64,000 nt of DNA from Actinopolymorpha pittospori (GCF_014873875.1 NZ_JADBEM010000001.1:1674001-1738000); one strand, 5' to 3'. Shown: positions 17,215 through 26,184, numbered from the stretch's first letter. The notes: a model not told the origin generated them from the letters alone. A program made the numbers and translations.

Positions 17215-17314
17215 TTCCACCGGCCGGGCCCCAGTAGTTCGGGCCCAGTAGTTCGGCCCCAGCGCCCACCCTCGCGCCCCGGCTTGCACACACGCATGGA
17301 GCATTCCGCGATCC

Positions 17315-17995
17315 TTACGGTCCGTGCCGTCCGACATGGACAGGCGCCGATTCGTCGGTGTTGTGCAGGTGGATCGCGAGGAGGGTCACCCACCCCCAGC
17401 CAACGGCGATGGTCAGTCGCTGCGACAGCCCGGCGATCTCGACCAGACCTTCGACCTGCGCGAAGCCCAGGCCGAACAGGAAGAAGCCGATCACGACCAG
17501 CGCGCCGGTGAGGGTCGAGTAGGCGGCCCACCCGCGTCTGCCCCAACCGGCGAAGCGCCGAGCGAAGACGAGGCACGCGGCGGCCAGCGCAGCGAAGACA
17601 AGCAGCGAGAAGGAGTCGTGGAGCGTGCCGTGCCAGGTGTGCACGCCCTGGCCCGGCGTACCGGGCGGGTAGCCACCAACAGGGTCGGTCACGAAGGCAC
17701 CAGCACCGACAAGTCCGACCGCGTACGTCCCGACCAGCAGCGGCCCCCAGGTCGAGAGTCGTCCAGTGGCGTGAAGGGCTCGGCGTAGACCGACGGCGAA
17801 AAGCATCATCAGCAGGCCGGTGACGAGGAAGTTGAGGACCTGGATCCACCCCGACGGGCCCAGAGCCAGTGAACTGACCGGATGACGGAGTGGGTCGTAG
17901 TCGGCGCGGGTGGCGCCCTGGACGAGGAACGCGATGACGAACAGGGGGCCGCCGATCGCACCGCAAAGGAGCAGCTTCTTCGTCGATGCGTTCAT
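17315..17995 (-). CDS. DUF998 family membrane protein
   Basis: 226-aa integral membrane protein with six hydrophobic segments and the DUF998 pattern: IGGPLFVIAFLVQGATRADYDPLRHPVSSLALGPSGWIQ at the start (catalogued only as a family signature), a central GVHTWHGTLHDSFSLL, and a final VGWGWVTLLAIHLH. The function of the family is unknown. The upstream region has a GTCAA-N6-TTGAC inverted repeat (18058-18073) whose right part supplies a TTGACA-like -35 in the direction of this gene. Confidence 0.85.
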   Translation of the reverse strand: MNASTKKLLLCGAIGGPLFVIAFLVQGATRADYDPLRHPVSSLALGPSGWIQVLNFLVTGLLMMLFAVGLRRALHATGRLSTWGPLLVGTYAVGLVGAGAFVTDPVGGYPPGTPGQGVHTWHGTLHDSFSLLVFAALAAACLVFARRFAGWGRRGWAAYSTLTGALVVIGFFLFGLGFAQVEGLVEIAGLSQRLTIAVGWGWVTLLAIHLHNTDESAPVHVGRHGP

Positions 17996-18241
17996 CCGAT
18001 CCGATCGGGACGAGATGTGCGCGGGCGGGGCCTGGAAGAAGGAAGATCACCCATGCCTGTCAATTTAGGTTGACGTAGAAGTGCTTGTCCACCCATGGTG
18101 AGGTCGAACGTCCACGGGTCCGCGTGACCCGCGTACCACCGCAACTCCACTGACCTGGCCAGACGCCGGGCGGCCTGATGAGGCGCAGAGTGGTCCGGGG
18201 GCGGCCTCGCATCACCGACCCGATGGGGTAAGGATGGGGCC

Positions 18242-18847
18242 ATGACCGATCCGTACCAGACCTATGGCGCCGACGCTGAGGGCGCCGACCACCCCCAGGG
18301 TGTCGAGGATTCACCGCGAGTTGTGATCGTGGGACCGGACGGTATGGCCGTGGAAGGGCCGCCGACCAAGGGCGGGCCCGACTCGGGTGCCGAGTCCGGT
18401 GAGGACGAGGAGCGGTCGGTGACCGACCTGGTCGAGCAGCCAGCCAAGGTCATGCGGATCGGCAGCATGATCAAGCAGCTGCTGGACGAGGTGAAGGCCG
18501 CACCCCTCGACGAGGCGAGTCGGCAGCGCCTCCGTCAGATCCACAAGTCGTCCATCGCCGAGCTGGAGAAGGGGCTCGCCCCCGAGCTCGTCGAGGAGCT
18601 GGAGCGGCTCTCCCTGCCCTTCGACGACGGTGTCGTTCCGAGTGAGGCCGAGCTGCGGGTCGCGCAGGCCCAGCTCGTCGGCTGGCTCGAAGGACTCTTC
18701 CACGGCATCCAGACGGCGCTGTTCGCCCAGCAGATGGCGGCACGCGCCCAGCTGGAGCAGATGCGCCGCTCGCTTCCGCCCGGCACCCAGCTCCCGCAGA
18801 TGCAGCCCGCGCCCGACGCGGAGCGCCCCGGAGGCATGTACCTCTGA
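18242..18847 (+). CDS. bpa: Bacterial proteasome activator (Bpa/PafE, DUF2587)
   Basis: ATP-independent ring-forming activator that docks on the 20S proteasome and opens its gate for unfolded substrates. 201 aa: a disordered acidic N-terminus (1-60), then the four-helix-bundle domain (VTDLVEQPAKVMRIGSMIKQLLDE ... WLEGLFHGIQTALFAQQMAARAQLEQMRR). It ends in GMYL, matching the C-terminal GQYL proteasome-docking motif of the mycobacterial protein. AAGGA lies 7 bases ahead of the ATG. Proteasome subunit genes are not in this window. Confidence 0.92.
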   Translation: MTDPYQTYGADAEGADHPQGVEDSPRVVIVGPDGMAVEGPPTKGGPDSGAESGEDEERSVTDLVEQPAKVMRIGSMIKQLLDEVKAAPLDEASRQRLRQIHKSSIAELEKGLAPELVEELERLSLPFDDGVVPSEAELRVAQAQLVGWLEGLFHGIQTALFAQQMAARAQLEQMRRSLPPGTQLPQMQPAPDAERPGGMYL

Positions 18848-18978
18848 CCTACCTGTGACGCGCGGGTGTCTTCGAGCGGACGACGCCGCCAGGCCGCCTC
18901 GAGGTACCCGCCTCCCTCACCCTCCCGTGCCCGGACCGAGTGGCGTCCGGGCATGCGGGGTCAGGGTGATGCCGTGGA

Positions 18979-19791
18979 TCAGCGGAACAGGCTCTCCAGC
19001 ACGCTCGCCACACCGTCGTCGTCATTGGACGGGCAGCGCCGTTCGACCGCGGCCAGAACGTCCGGATGACCACCGGTCACGGCGTAGGGGGTGCCGGCCC
19101 AGGCGAGCATCGCCAGGTCGTTGGGCATGTCGCCGAAGGCCACCACCTCCGAGGGGTCGATCCCGCGCTCGGCGCACAGCGTCGCGAGGGTCGACGCCTT
19201 GGAGATGCCCTGCGCGGAGACCTCCAGCAGCCCGATCTTGCTCGAGTGCGTCATGGTGACGAGGTCGCCGGCCACTTCGCGGGCCTTGGCCAGAAGCTGG
19301 TCGGGTTCGTAGCTCTCGTGCTTGACGAGCAACTTCAGCACGGGCTCGGCGACCAACAGCTCGGAGATCCGCCCGATGAACGTCTCGTTCAGTCTGTCCC
19401 CGGCCACGAGGTAGGTCTCCTCGTGGCCGAACCGGTCGCCGAACTCCACCCCGAACGACACCCCCGGGATCGACGTCCGGATCGCCTCCACGACGGCACG
19501 GCCGATCTCGGGAGCGAGGGGGAACCCCTCGATGATCTTCTCCTGGTGCAGGTCGTAGACCAACGCGCCGTTGGAGCAGACGGCGATACCTCGGTGTCCG
19601 GTCGCCTGGGCGACCTCCCGCATCCAGCGGGGCGGGCGACCCGTCGCGAACACCACGGTCGCACCCGCGTCCTCGGCCATGGCCAGAGCGCTCCTGGTCC
19701 GCGCGGAGACACTCCCGTCGGAGCGGAGCAGTGTTCCGTCGAGGTCGCTGACGATGAGTCGAGGCGGGCGAGGTGTGGGCCGATCAGTCAC
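18979..19791 (-). CDS. HAD-superfamily hydrolase, Cof/YidA type
   Basis: Phosphatase of the Cof subfamily, 270 aa. Motif I is LIVSDLDGTLLRSDG (nucleophile Asp about 15), motif II ATGRPPRWM, the cap begins at CSNGALVYD, motif III SSKIGLLEVSAQGISK, and motif IV VAFGDMPNDLAMLAWAG. GTG 19791 gives the family start; longer readings extend over a promoter-like region. It probably dephosphorylates sugar phosphates or flavin precursors. A second Cof-type gene lies at 26185-27072. Confidence 0.88.
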   Translation of the reverse strand: MTDRPTPRPPRLIVSDLDGTLLRSDGSVSARTRSALAMAEDAGATVVFATGRPPRWMREVAQATGHRGIAVCSNGALVYDLHQEKIIEGFPLAPEIGRAVVEAIRTSIPGVSFGVEFGDRFGHEETYLVAGDRLNETFIGRISELLVAEPVLKLLVKHESYEPDQLLAKAREVAGDLVTMTHSSKIGLLEVSAQGISKASTLATLCAERGIDPSEVVAFGDMPNDLAMLAWAGTPYAVTGGHPDVLAAVERRCPSNDDDGVASVLESLFR

Positions 19792-19954
19792 CGCCCCATC
19801 CAACCAGAGGCCCGGGACCCGCCCGCTGACCGTCGTCCCAACCCCTGGTGAACGCCCAGGGCGGCGCGAATCCGGCGGACGAGACATTTGCGGCTGGTGA
19901 GAGCACCGCTCGTACGGTGGGGGGAGGAAGAGACCCAACCATTGGGGATCGCAC

Positions 19955-20908
19955 ATGGAACTCGGTGTCAAACTTCCCGTTTCTGGCCCGCTGGCCTCCC
20001 CCGAGGCGATCGTTCGGATCGCCCAGGAAGCGGAGCGGCTGGGCTACACCACCGCATGGACCTACGAGCGGTTGCTGCGTCCGGTCGAGAAGGTCGTGAT
20101 GTGGACGGGGGGCGAGCCGCAGGAGGTACCGGAGGTCTACCGATCGACCTTCGAACCGCTGGAGACGCTGAGCTACGTCGCCGCCCTGACCGAGCGCATC
20201 CAACTCGGCACCAGCATCCTGGTGGCGCCGCTCCACGTGCCGGTCATGCTCGCCCGCCGGTTCGCCACGCTGGACCACTTCAGCCGCGGTCGGGTGATCG
20301 CCGGGCTGGGCCAGGGCTGGCAGCACCACGAGTTCGAGACGGCGAACGTGTCGAGGAGCCGGCGGGGCGCCCGCATCGAGGAGATCGTGGAGGCGATGCG
20401 CGCGGCCTGGGGTCCCGACCCGGTGAAGTACGAGGGCGAGTTCTACCGGATCGCGCCGTCCGAGGTGAACCCGAAGCCCGTCCAGGCACACCTTCCGGTT
20501 CTGGTGTCCGGTGGCGCTCCGCCCGCGATCAGACGTGCCGGCCGGATCGCTGACGGCCTGATCCTGATCGCCTCCTCTGCGGCAGACGTACGCGGCATGG
20601 TCGAGACCTTCCACGACTCCGTCCGGGAGGCTGGACGCGACCCCGAGGACCTGGCGGTCGTGGCCCAGGCGCCCGTACCGATCACGCACAAACCGATCGA
20701 CGCGGACCGGCCCTACCTCGGTGGCGCGCCGAGCCAGATCGCGGAGGATCTCGCGAACCTGCGCGGCAGCGGTGTCACCCAGGTCTACTTCGCGGGCATG
20801 GGCCTGGGCGCGGACGGTCTGGAGGACTGGGTGGAACTCCTCGGCGAGGTCCACCAGGCTGCCGCGGGCGCGGGTGCCCTGGCGGGCAGCACGTCATCGG
20901 CGGCGTAA
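19955..20908 (+). CDS. LLM-class F420-dependent oxidoreductase
   Basis: Luciferase-like TIM-barrel protein, 317 aa, of the type that uses F420 or FMN in actinobacteria. It begins MELGVKLPVSGPLASPEAIV and includes TERIQLGTSILVAPLHVPVMLARR, LDHFSRGRVIAGLGQGW (the LLM core motif, about 105-121) and PVLVSGGAPPAIRRAG. It is divergent from the HAD gene and followed 66 bp later by a Nudix gene. The substrate is unknown. Confidence 0.85.
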   Translation: MELGVKLPVSGPLASPEAIVRIAQEAERLGYTTAWTYERLLRPVEKVVMWTGGEPQEVPEVYRSTFEPLETLSYVAALTERIQLGTSILVAPLHVPVMLARRFATLDHFSRGRVIAGLGQGWQHHEFETANVSRSRRGARIEEIVEAMRAAWGPDPVKYEGEFYRIAPSEVNPKPVQAHLPVLVSGGAPPAIRRAGRIADGLILIASSAADVRGMVETFHDSVREAGRDPEDLAVVAQAPVPITHKPIDADRPYLGGAPSQIAEDLANLRGSGVTQVYFAGMGLGADGLEDWVELLGEVHQAAAGAGALAGSTSSAA

Positions 20909-20974
20909 GCCCACGAACCCGGACGAGCCGCACGGAGGACCGAGCAACCCAAGGACACCCCCTAGCCTGGGGAT

Positions 20975-21463
20975 GTGAGCTTCGAGGGGTCCTACCTATG
21001 GCGACTCCGGCAGAAGATCGGATCCGACCTGGTGCTGGTCCCCGCCGCACAGGTGCTCGCCTTCGACAGTGCCGGGCGGCTTCTTCTCATCAAACGCGGT
21101 GACACCAGACGCTGGGGACTGCCGGCGGGCGGCGCCGAACCGGGCGCGACGTTCGAACTGACCGCGATCCGGGAGCTGGAGGAGGAGACCGGGCTGCGCG
21201 CCGAGCCGGGCGACCTCGAAGCCTTCGCCTGCGTCTCCGATCCCGACATGTACGACGTGACCCTGCTCAACGGCGACCGGGTGCATTCGTTCGGGATGTG
21301 CTTCGCCGTCCACCGTTGGAGCGGTACGCCGCGACCCGACGGCGACGAGTCGCTCGAGGTGGAGTTCTTCGCGGACCTGCCCGAGCCGCGCCACGAGCAC
21401 ATCGACACCACGCTCGCGCTGTGGCGGGCCTACCGCGAGACCGGCCGGTTCCAGACCGGCTGA
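20975..21463 (+). CDS. Nudix hydrolase
   Basis: 162-aa pyrophosphohydrolase. The Nudix box around residues 50-72 is nearly standard: GGAEPGATFELTAI then RELEEETGL. The core metal-binding RE..EE..G is intact, but the earlier box glutamate (usually PGE) is Ala. GTG 20975 follows a TAGCCT -10 box by 6 bases, so the mRNA is probably leaderless. A strong terminator follows. The substrate is not predictable. Confidence 0.88.
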   Translation: MSFEGSYLWRLRQKIGSDLVLVPAAQVLAFDSAGRLLLIKRGDTRRWGLPAGGAEPGATFELTAIRELEEETGLRAEPGDLEAFACVSDPDMYDVTLLNGDRVHSFGMCFAVHRWSGTPRPDGDESLEVEFFADLPEPRHEHIDTTLALWRAYRETGRFQTG

Positions 21464-21471
21464 GAACGAAC

Positions 21472-21506
21472 AGCGCCCCCGGAGCGGTGTGCTCGGGGGG
21501 CGCTTT
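21472..21506 (+). terminator. Rho-independent terminator after the Nudix gene
   Basis: GC-rich stem AGCGCCCCC.GAGC / GCTC.GGGGGGCGCT with a 5-base loop, followed by TTTCGG. It lies 9 bp after the Nudix stop and also faces the converging lipoprotein gene. Confidence 0.8.
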
Positions 21507-21563
21507 CGGTGTCCGGTTCGCTGTGCTGGTCCTGCTCGCTGCTCGGCTTGAGTCGTGGGTCGG

Positions 21564-22283
21564 TCAGCCCACCGCGGCCTTGAGGCGGTCGGCGACCTTG
21601 GGCGCGAGGTCGGAGGCGACCTCCTGGGCCTCGTCACGGCTGTCGGCCCAGACGTAGACGACGCTGAGCAGGTCACCGTCGGTCTGGTAGACGACGAGGA
21701 TGGAGTAGTCCTTGCCCTTGCGGTCATCCACGCCGCGCCAGGCGAACGAATCCTTCAAAGCCCCGTCCGGCGCGTCGACGGTTGCGACGTCCTTGTACTC
21801 GCCCTGCGGGTGCTTCCAGCTGTCACAGTCGTCGAGGGCCTTCTCGATCTCGGCGAGCGCGGCCGCTCCCTTGCCGGGCTGGTAGGCGACAGCCTCGTTG
21901 CTGACCACGAGCTCCGCGGTCTTGGCCGACGACTTCCAGAAGAAGTCCTGGTTGCGGGCGATACGGGTCTTGTTGCTCGCCCAGTCCTTCGCGCAGATGT
22001 CGTTGGTGGGTGCCTGCAGGCTGTCGTCCTGGTCCTGGACCTCGACGTCCCGGCCGATCTCCCCGTCGTTGAGGATGATCTTGCCGATGGCGTTCTTGAG
22101 CTGCGCGGACGTCGGCGGCTCATCCTTGACGGCACCGGCGGCTTTTTGGTTGGCGACCTTCGCCGGGGTTTCCTGGGTCTGCTGCGGTTGCTGAGCCTCG
22201 TCGGAGGGCTTGTTGTTACTGCAACCGGCTAGGGCCACCAGTCCGGCGGCGACCACGGCGAGCACAAGTCGGAATCTGGGCAC
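21564..22283 (-). CDS. Lipoprotein, PknH-sensor-like
   Basis: Membrane-anchored extracellular lipoprotein, 239 aa from GTG 22283. The signal peptide FRLVLAVVAAGLVALAGCSNN has a lipobox L-A-G-C (Cys about residue 20). Then come a Gln/Pro/Ala linker and a globular domain with two further cysteines (DICAKDW, DDCDSW), resembling the PknH-type extracellular sensor domain; the domain call is tentative. A TAGAGT box 8 bases before the GTG suggests a leaderless message. Its stop is 101 bp from the Nudix stop, with the terminator between. Confidence 0.7.
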   Translation of the reverse strand: MPRFRLVLAVVAAGLVALAGCSNNKPSDEAQQPQQTQETPAKVANQKAAGAVKDEPPTSAQLKNAIGKIILNDGEIGRDVEVQDQDDSLQAPTNDICAKDWASNKTRIARNQDFFWKSSAKTAELVVSNEAVAYQPGKGAAALAEIEKALDDCDSWKHPQGEYKDVATVDAPDGALKDSFAWRGVDDRKGKDYSILVVYQTDGDLLSVVYVWADSRDEAQEVASDLAPKVADRLKAAVG

Positions 22284-22341
22284 GAGTCGGAACTCTAGCC
22301 AATATCGGGCACTTCGGCTCACCCTCCCCCTCCGGGCGATC

Positions 22342-23967
22342 TCAAGGCGTGACCAGATCCAGGGGCAGCTCCAGCCGCGGGAACACCGCCGCCGGTGGCG
22401 GCAGGATCCGCTCCGCCGTGCCCGACGCCGTGCCCGATTCCACCGTCGACTCCGCTGTCGATTCCGCTGTCAACCCACACTGGGCGGCGACGCGTGCGGC
22501 GAGGTCGGGGACGAACGGGCGCAGTTCCGTCGCCAGCGCCCGGACCGTCGCGGTCAGCGCGCCGAGGGCCACGTCGAGTCGCCGGCCCGCGTCCTCCTCA
22601 CCGTCGCGTTCGGCCCGGGCGAGGAGCCACGGCGCCACCTCCTCGACGTAGCGGTTGGCCTGCGCGATGATCGCGGTCACCGCGGCCGCCGCCGTACGTA
22701 GGTCGAAGTCGGCGAGCGCACGGTCGATCCGCCCGGGCAGTTCCCCGCACGCCGAGGTCAACGCGGCGCCGTTCGGGTCGTCTCGGCGTACGTCGGCCAG
22801 CACCGGGTCGTCGAGGTCGGGGACGACACCATCGCGGTAGCGGTGGACCATGCTCACGACCCGCTGGGTGAGGTTGCCGATGCCACCGGCGAGGTCGCGG
22901 TTGGCGGCGGCGACCAGCCGCTCCAGGGTGAAGTCGGTGTCGCCGAGCTTGGGCACCTTCGCGGCCAGCCACCAGCGCAGTGCGTCCACGCCGAACTCCT
23001 CGGTCAGCTTCACCGGATCGACCACGTTGCCGAGCGACTTGCTGAACTTGCGGCCGTTCGCGGTGAGGAAGTCGTGGACGAAGATCTCGGTCGGCAGCGA
23101 CAGCCCGGCCGACAGCAGCATCGCCGGCCAGTAGATCGCGTGGAAGCGCACGATGTCCTTGCCGATCACGTGCACCCGTCGGTCGCTGTCGTGCCACCAG
23201 GTACGAAACGCCTCGGCGTCCTCGCCCGTACCGAAGTCGAGTGAGGTGATGTAGTTGCCGAGCGCGTCCCACCACACGTACATCACCTGCGCCGGGTCGC
23301 CGGGCACCGGCACGCCCCAGCCGTGGGCCCGGTCGATCGACCGGGAGATGGAGAAGTCGTTCAGCCCGGCGTCGAGGAACGCGCGGACCTCGTTGGCGCG
23401 CGCCTGCGGCTCGATTCGGAGTGCCCCGCTGTCCAGCAGGTCGCGCAGGGCGTCCTGGTAGCGGGACAGCCGGAAAAACCAGTTCTCCTCGCTGACCAGT
23501 TGCGGGGGTACCTCGTGCTGGGGACACAGTCCGTCGAGGAGTTCGTCCTCGGTATAGAACTGCTCGCACCCCACGCAGTACAGGCCCTCGTAGTGGCGGC
23601 GGTAGAGGTCGCCGGCGTCGGCGCAGGCCTGCCAGAGCCGGTCCGCGCCGGGCCGGTGCCGCGGGTCGCGGCTGGTGCGAAGGAAGTCGTCGTAGGACAG
23701 GTTCAGGACCTCGCGCTGCTTCTCGAAGGCGAGGGCGTGGGCGTCGACGAACTCCTGCACCGGTACGCCGGCCCGTTCGGCGGCCTGCACGTTCTTCAGC
23801 GCGTTGTCGTCGGTGCCGGACTGGTACCGGACCTCATCGCCGCGCAACCGCCGGTGCCGGGCCAGCACGTCGGCCTGGACGAGCTCGAGCGCGAAGCCGA
23901 GGTGCGGGTCGGCGTTGACGTAGGGAATCGAGGTGGTGACGTAGAACCGCTGCGGAGCGGTGGACAT
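22342..23967 (-). CDS. metG: Methionyl-tRNA synthetase
   Basis: Class I aminoacyl-tRNA synthetase that charges tRNA-Met, 541 aa, cytoplasmic. The HIGH-like site is PYVNADPHLGFALEL (about 15-29) and the KMSKS-like loop is GRKFSKSLGN (about 300). A zinc knuckle CVGC...CPQH sits near 125-145, and the anticodon-binding helices follow. The C-terminus is a Thr/Glu/Ser repeat tail and lacks the dimerising Trbp domain, as usual in actinobacteria. ATG 23967 has GGAAAG upstream. The 150-bp leader contains a Met-rich leader peptide and terminator hairpin, described separately, suggesting attenuation control. Confidence 0.95.
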   Translation of the reverse strand: MSTAPQRFYVTTSIPYVNADPHLGFALELVQADVLARHRRLRGDEVRYQSGTDDNALKNVQAAERAGVPVQEFVDAHALAFEKQREVLNLSYDDFLRTSRDPRHRPGADRLWQACADAGDLYRRHYEGLYCVGCEQFYTEDELLDGLCPQHEVPPQLVSEENWFFRLSRYQDALRDLLDSGALRIEPQARANEVRAFLDAGLNDFSISRSIDRAHGWGVPVPGDPAQVMYVWWDALGNYITSLDFGTGEDAEAFRTWWHDSDRRVHVIGKDIVRFHAIYWPAMLLSAGLSLPTEIFVHDFLTANGRKFSKSLGNVVDPVKLTEEFGVDALRWWLAAKVPKLGDTDFTLERLVAAANRDLAGGIGNLTQRVVSMVHRYRDGVVPDLDDPVLADVRRDDPNGAALTSACGELPGRIDRALADFDLRTAAAAVTAIIAQANRYVEEVAPWLLARAERDGEEDAGRRLDVALGALTATVRALATELRPFVPDLAARVAAQCGLTAESTAESTVESGTASGTAERILPPPAAVFPRLELPLDLVTP

Positions 23968-24024
23968 CGGGCTTTCCTTCCACGTGTGCTCGCGGCAAGG
24001 GCCCGGAAGATCCGTAGACGCGAC

Positions 24025-24049
24025 GAAGGCCCCTCCGCGAGGGGCCTTC
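24025..24049 (-). terminator. Attenuator hairpin in the metG leader
   Basis: Perfect 11-bp stem GAAGGCCCCTC / GAGGGGCCTTC with a 3-base loop, 57 bp upstream of the metG start and 28 bp after the leader peptide stop. It is followed by GTCGCGTCT rather than a clean T-run. The 5' arm can alternatively pair with AGGGGTC at 24073-24079 (7 bp with one G-T), giving an antiterminator. Confidence 0.7.
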
Positions 24050-24077
24050 GGCAGTAAGAACGGCACGTAGGCGACCC

Positions 24078-24116
24078 CTAGCGGGGCCGCATCATCTCCT
24101 GGTGCCGGAACGTCAT
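24078..24116 (-). CDS. Leader peptide with tandem Met codons upstream of metG
   Basis: Twelve-codon ORF MTFRHQEMMRPR; 3 of its 12 codons are Met, two of them adjacent (24095-24090). The ATG lies 6 bases after a TAGGAT -10 box (24123-24128), so the transcript would begin at the ATG (leaderless). A 6-bp hairpin GGCCCC/GGGGTC (24073-24088) overlaps the codons just after MM and the stop. A ribosome paused at MM would mask GGCCCC and free AGGGGTC to pair with the terminator 5' arm; a ribosome at the stop would mask AGGGGTC and let the terminator form. The geometry matches a classical amino-acid attenuator. Confidence 0.7.
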   Translation of the reverse strand: MTFRHQEMMRPR

Positions 24117-24125
24117 GAGGCGATC

Positions 24126-25517
24126 CTAGCCGAGCCGTCCACGCGTTTGGTCAGGAATGGTCGCCGCTCCCACTCGCGAGGCAGGGGCGACCACCGGTCC
24201 GGCGCCCCGCGACACCCGCGCCCTCAGATCGGGCTCGGACAATCGGGACGGCTCGTCGAGCAGGTTGAAGACTCGCAGCAGCGCGGCGGCGAGCACGGCG
24301 TCGTCCACCGCCACCTCCCGGTACCGCTGGAGGTACTCCTCCATCTCGAGCATCTCCGGGCTCGGCTCACCCTCGACATGCGCGAACTGAAGATCGCCGG
24401 CGGTCGTCAGGTTCCACGGAGTGTCGACCAGGCTGGCCGCGGCCGGGAAGTAGCGGCCGCCGAGGTCGCCGTCGTGTTCCCGTAGCAGGCGTTCCAGAAG
24501 CAGGGCATCCAGCGCGGCGACGCTCATGCCCTGGCCGTAGAGGGGATTGAAGCTGCAGAGGGCATCGCCGACGACGAGGTAGCCCCCCCGGGAATCGATC
24601 AAGCTGTTCGTAGTGCCGCCGAATGCTCTCCGGGAAGCGCATGAGCACGGGCTCGCTCAGCGGCGTCGCCGTACGGATGATCTCGGCGATGTCGTGGCCT
24701 CCGACGCTCTCGGCGAACTCGGCCATCTCCTCGTTCCTGGTCGGCAGTTCCTCACCACCGCAGGTGCTGAGCAGAACCGTGAAGCGGTCAACGCCCACAG
24801 CCGCGGCGCCGGCACTGCGGGTCTGTTCGGGATGGGCCGGGTACACCGAGCAGACGTCGCCCGCGAGATGTTGGGGTTCACGGCGGTAGGAGCGTGACTG
24901 GTAGGCGAGCTTGATGCGGACCCGCTCCTCGGGTGCTCGCTGTAGCCCAGCGATTCCAGCCACGTCGCGCTGCGCGTGCCTCGCCCGCAGGCGTCGACCA
25001 CCAGGTCCGCGCCCAGCGTGATCTCCGCTTGTGTATCTGCTCGGCTTCGGGCGCGTACCCCGGTGACCCCGCGCCGATCAGGATCGGCCCGTAGACCTGT
25101 CACGTCGCAGCGCTCGATCACTGTCACCGTGGGCAGCCGCATGACCCGCGAACGAAGCGTGAACTCCAGGAGCGAGCGGGTCACCCCGATCCCGACCAGA
25201 TCCGACGGCGCCTTCCGCATCGGGTGACCGACGAAGTTCCAGTTGAAGTCGGCCTGCATGTCGGCAGCCACCGCGCCGGCCCTGATCAGGTCCTCACTCA
25301 CTCCGGGAAAGAGTTCGTCGAGCGCCTCGCGTCCCCGCACGAGTAGGAAGTGCAGTTGGCGACTCTGCGGAACGCCACGTCGTGCGACCGGTTCCGAGGG
25401 CAGTTCGTCACGATCGATCACCGTCACGTGATCGAAAATCTCACTCAGCGCGCGGGCCGCGCACAGGCCTGCGACCGAGGCACCGATGACAATGGCGTGT
25501 TGACGTGATGGAGTCAT
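24126..25517 (-). pseudogene. FAD-dependent monooxygenase, two frameshifts
   Basis: Flavoprotein hydroxylase-type gene (about 460 codons) with the start ATG 25517, dinucleotide motif VIGASVAGLCAARAL at residues 9-23 and the C-terminal FAD motif GDALCSFNPLYGQGMSVAALDA. The frame is lost near 24940 (after LESLGYSE, resumes PEERVRIKLAY) and again at a run of seven C (24583-24589). Deleting one base of that run restores RFPGGYLVVGDA. No single frame is complete, so the gene is inactive as written, or the assembly has errors. Its TAG stop is part of the -10 box of the metG leader. Confidence 0.8.
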
Positions 25518-25526
25518 TCACGATCC

Positions 25527-25625
25527 TTGGACACGTTTGGCGCCCTGAGCCTTTGGGGCTGGTGGCCCTTCGTCTCGACCCGCACCCCTTGTGTCAGCGT
25601 GCCTCGCTCGAACGCCCGTGTCCAA
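25527..25625. repeat. Widely spaced 9-bp inverted repeat
   Basis: TTGGACACG (25527-25535) and CGTGTCCAA (25617-25625), 81 bp apart, lie in the gap between the monooxygenase start and the Nudix stop. This could be paired regulator half-sites or chance. Confidence 0.35.
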
Positions 25626-25697
25626 AACCTTTGCGGCACCGATCCATAGCCGGGAGGCATGAAGCCGCGGCCTATTGAAGCCGCACCACGTCGAACG

Positions 25698-26171
25698 TCA
25701 GCGTTCGTGACGAAGCAGTCCGATCCCGTAGGCCGCGTGCGCGGACAGGTCGAGCCGATCGAGTTCGGTGGGGCCGAACCAGCCGAGATCGTCGGTGGTG
25801 TCGTCTCGTTCCCGACGCGGTGAGCCGCCGGTGATCTCCACGAGATAGAGCAACCGTACGCCGTGGATGGAGGTCCCGTCGGAGTCGTAGACGTTGCTGT
25901 GAACGCCGAGGACGCGGTGGACCTGGCCGCTCAGACCCGTCTCCTCCGCCATCTCCCGGAGCACAGCCTTGGCCGGGTCCTCCCCGTGTCGCACCCCGCC
26001 GCCGGGAAGGGTCCACCGGCCCGGCGTGCGGGTACGAGCCGACATCCGGCACAGCAGGAGGGGAGCAGATCCCGACGCTCCCCGACCCGGGCCCCGGGTG
26101 TCCTGGCACAGGGCGTAGGCGCCGACGCGCTGCTTGCGAGGCGTGGAGTCCGGTCCCCGGGTGCCGGTCAC
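25698..26171 (-). CDS. Nudix hydrolase
   Basis: 157-aa Nudix protein from GTG 26171. The box is complete: GGGVRHGEDPAKAV then LREMAEETGL (about residues 55-77). The WTLPGGG lead-in and the downstream HSNVY segment fit MutT/ADP-ribose-type members. Other codons further upstream are possible starts but would overlap the HAD gene. It lies 13 bp after the HAD stop on the same strand, forming the tail of a serS-HAD-Nudix operon. Confidence 0.85.
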   Translation of the reverse strand: MTGTRGPDSTPRKQRVGAYALCQDTRGPGRGASGSAPLLLCRMSARTRTPGRWTLPGGGVRHGEDPAKAVLREMAEETGLSGQVHRVLGVHSNVYDSDGTSIHGVRLLYLVEITGGSPRRERDDTTDDLGWFGPTELDRLDLSAHAAYGIGLLRHER

Positions 26172-26184
26172 GACCGGTCGGCGG

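Noticed and set aside
17215-17270. Repeats of CAGTAGTTCGG as a regulatory array
   Set aside because: Only two to three imperfect copies and no symmetry; could be simple local duplication.
24025-24128. T-box riboswitch for metG
   Set aside because: No T-box sequence, specifier loop or long stem I; a short leader peptide with Met codons explains the structure better.
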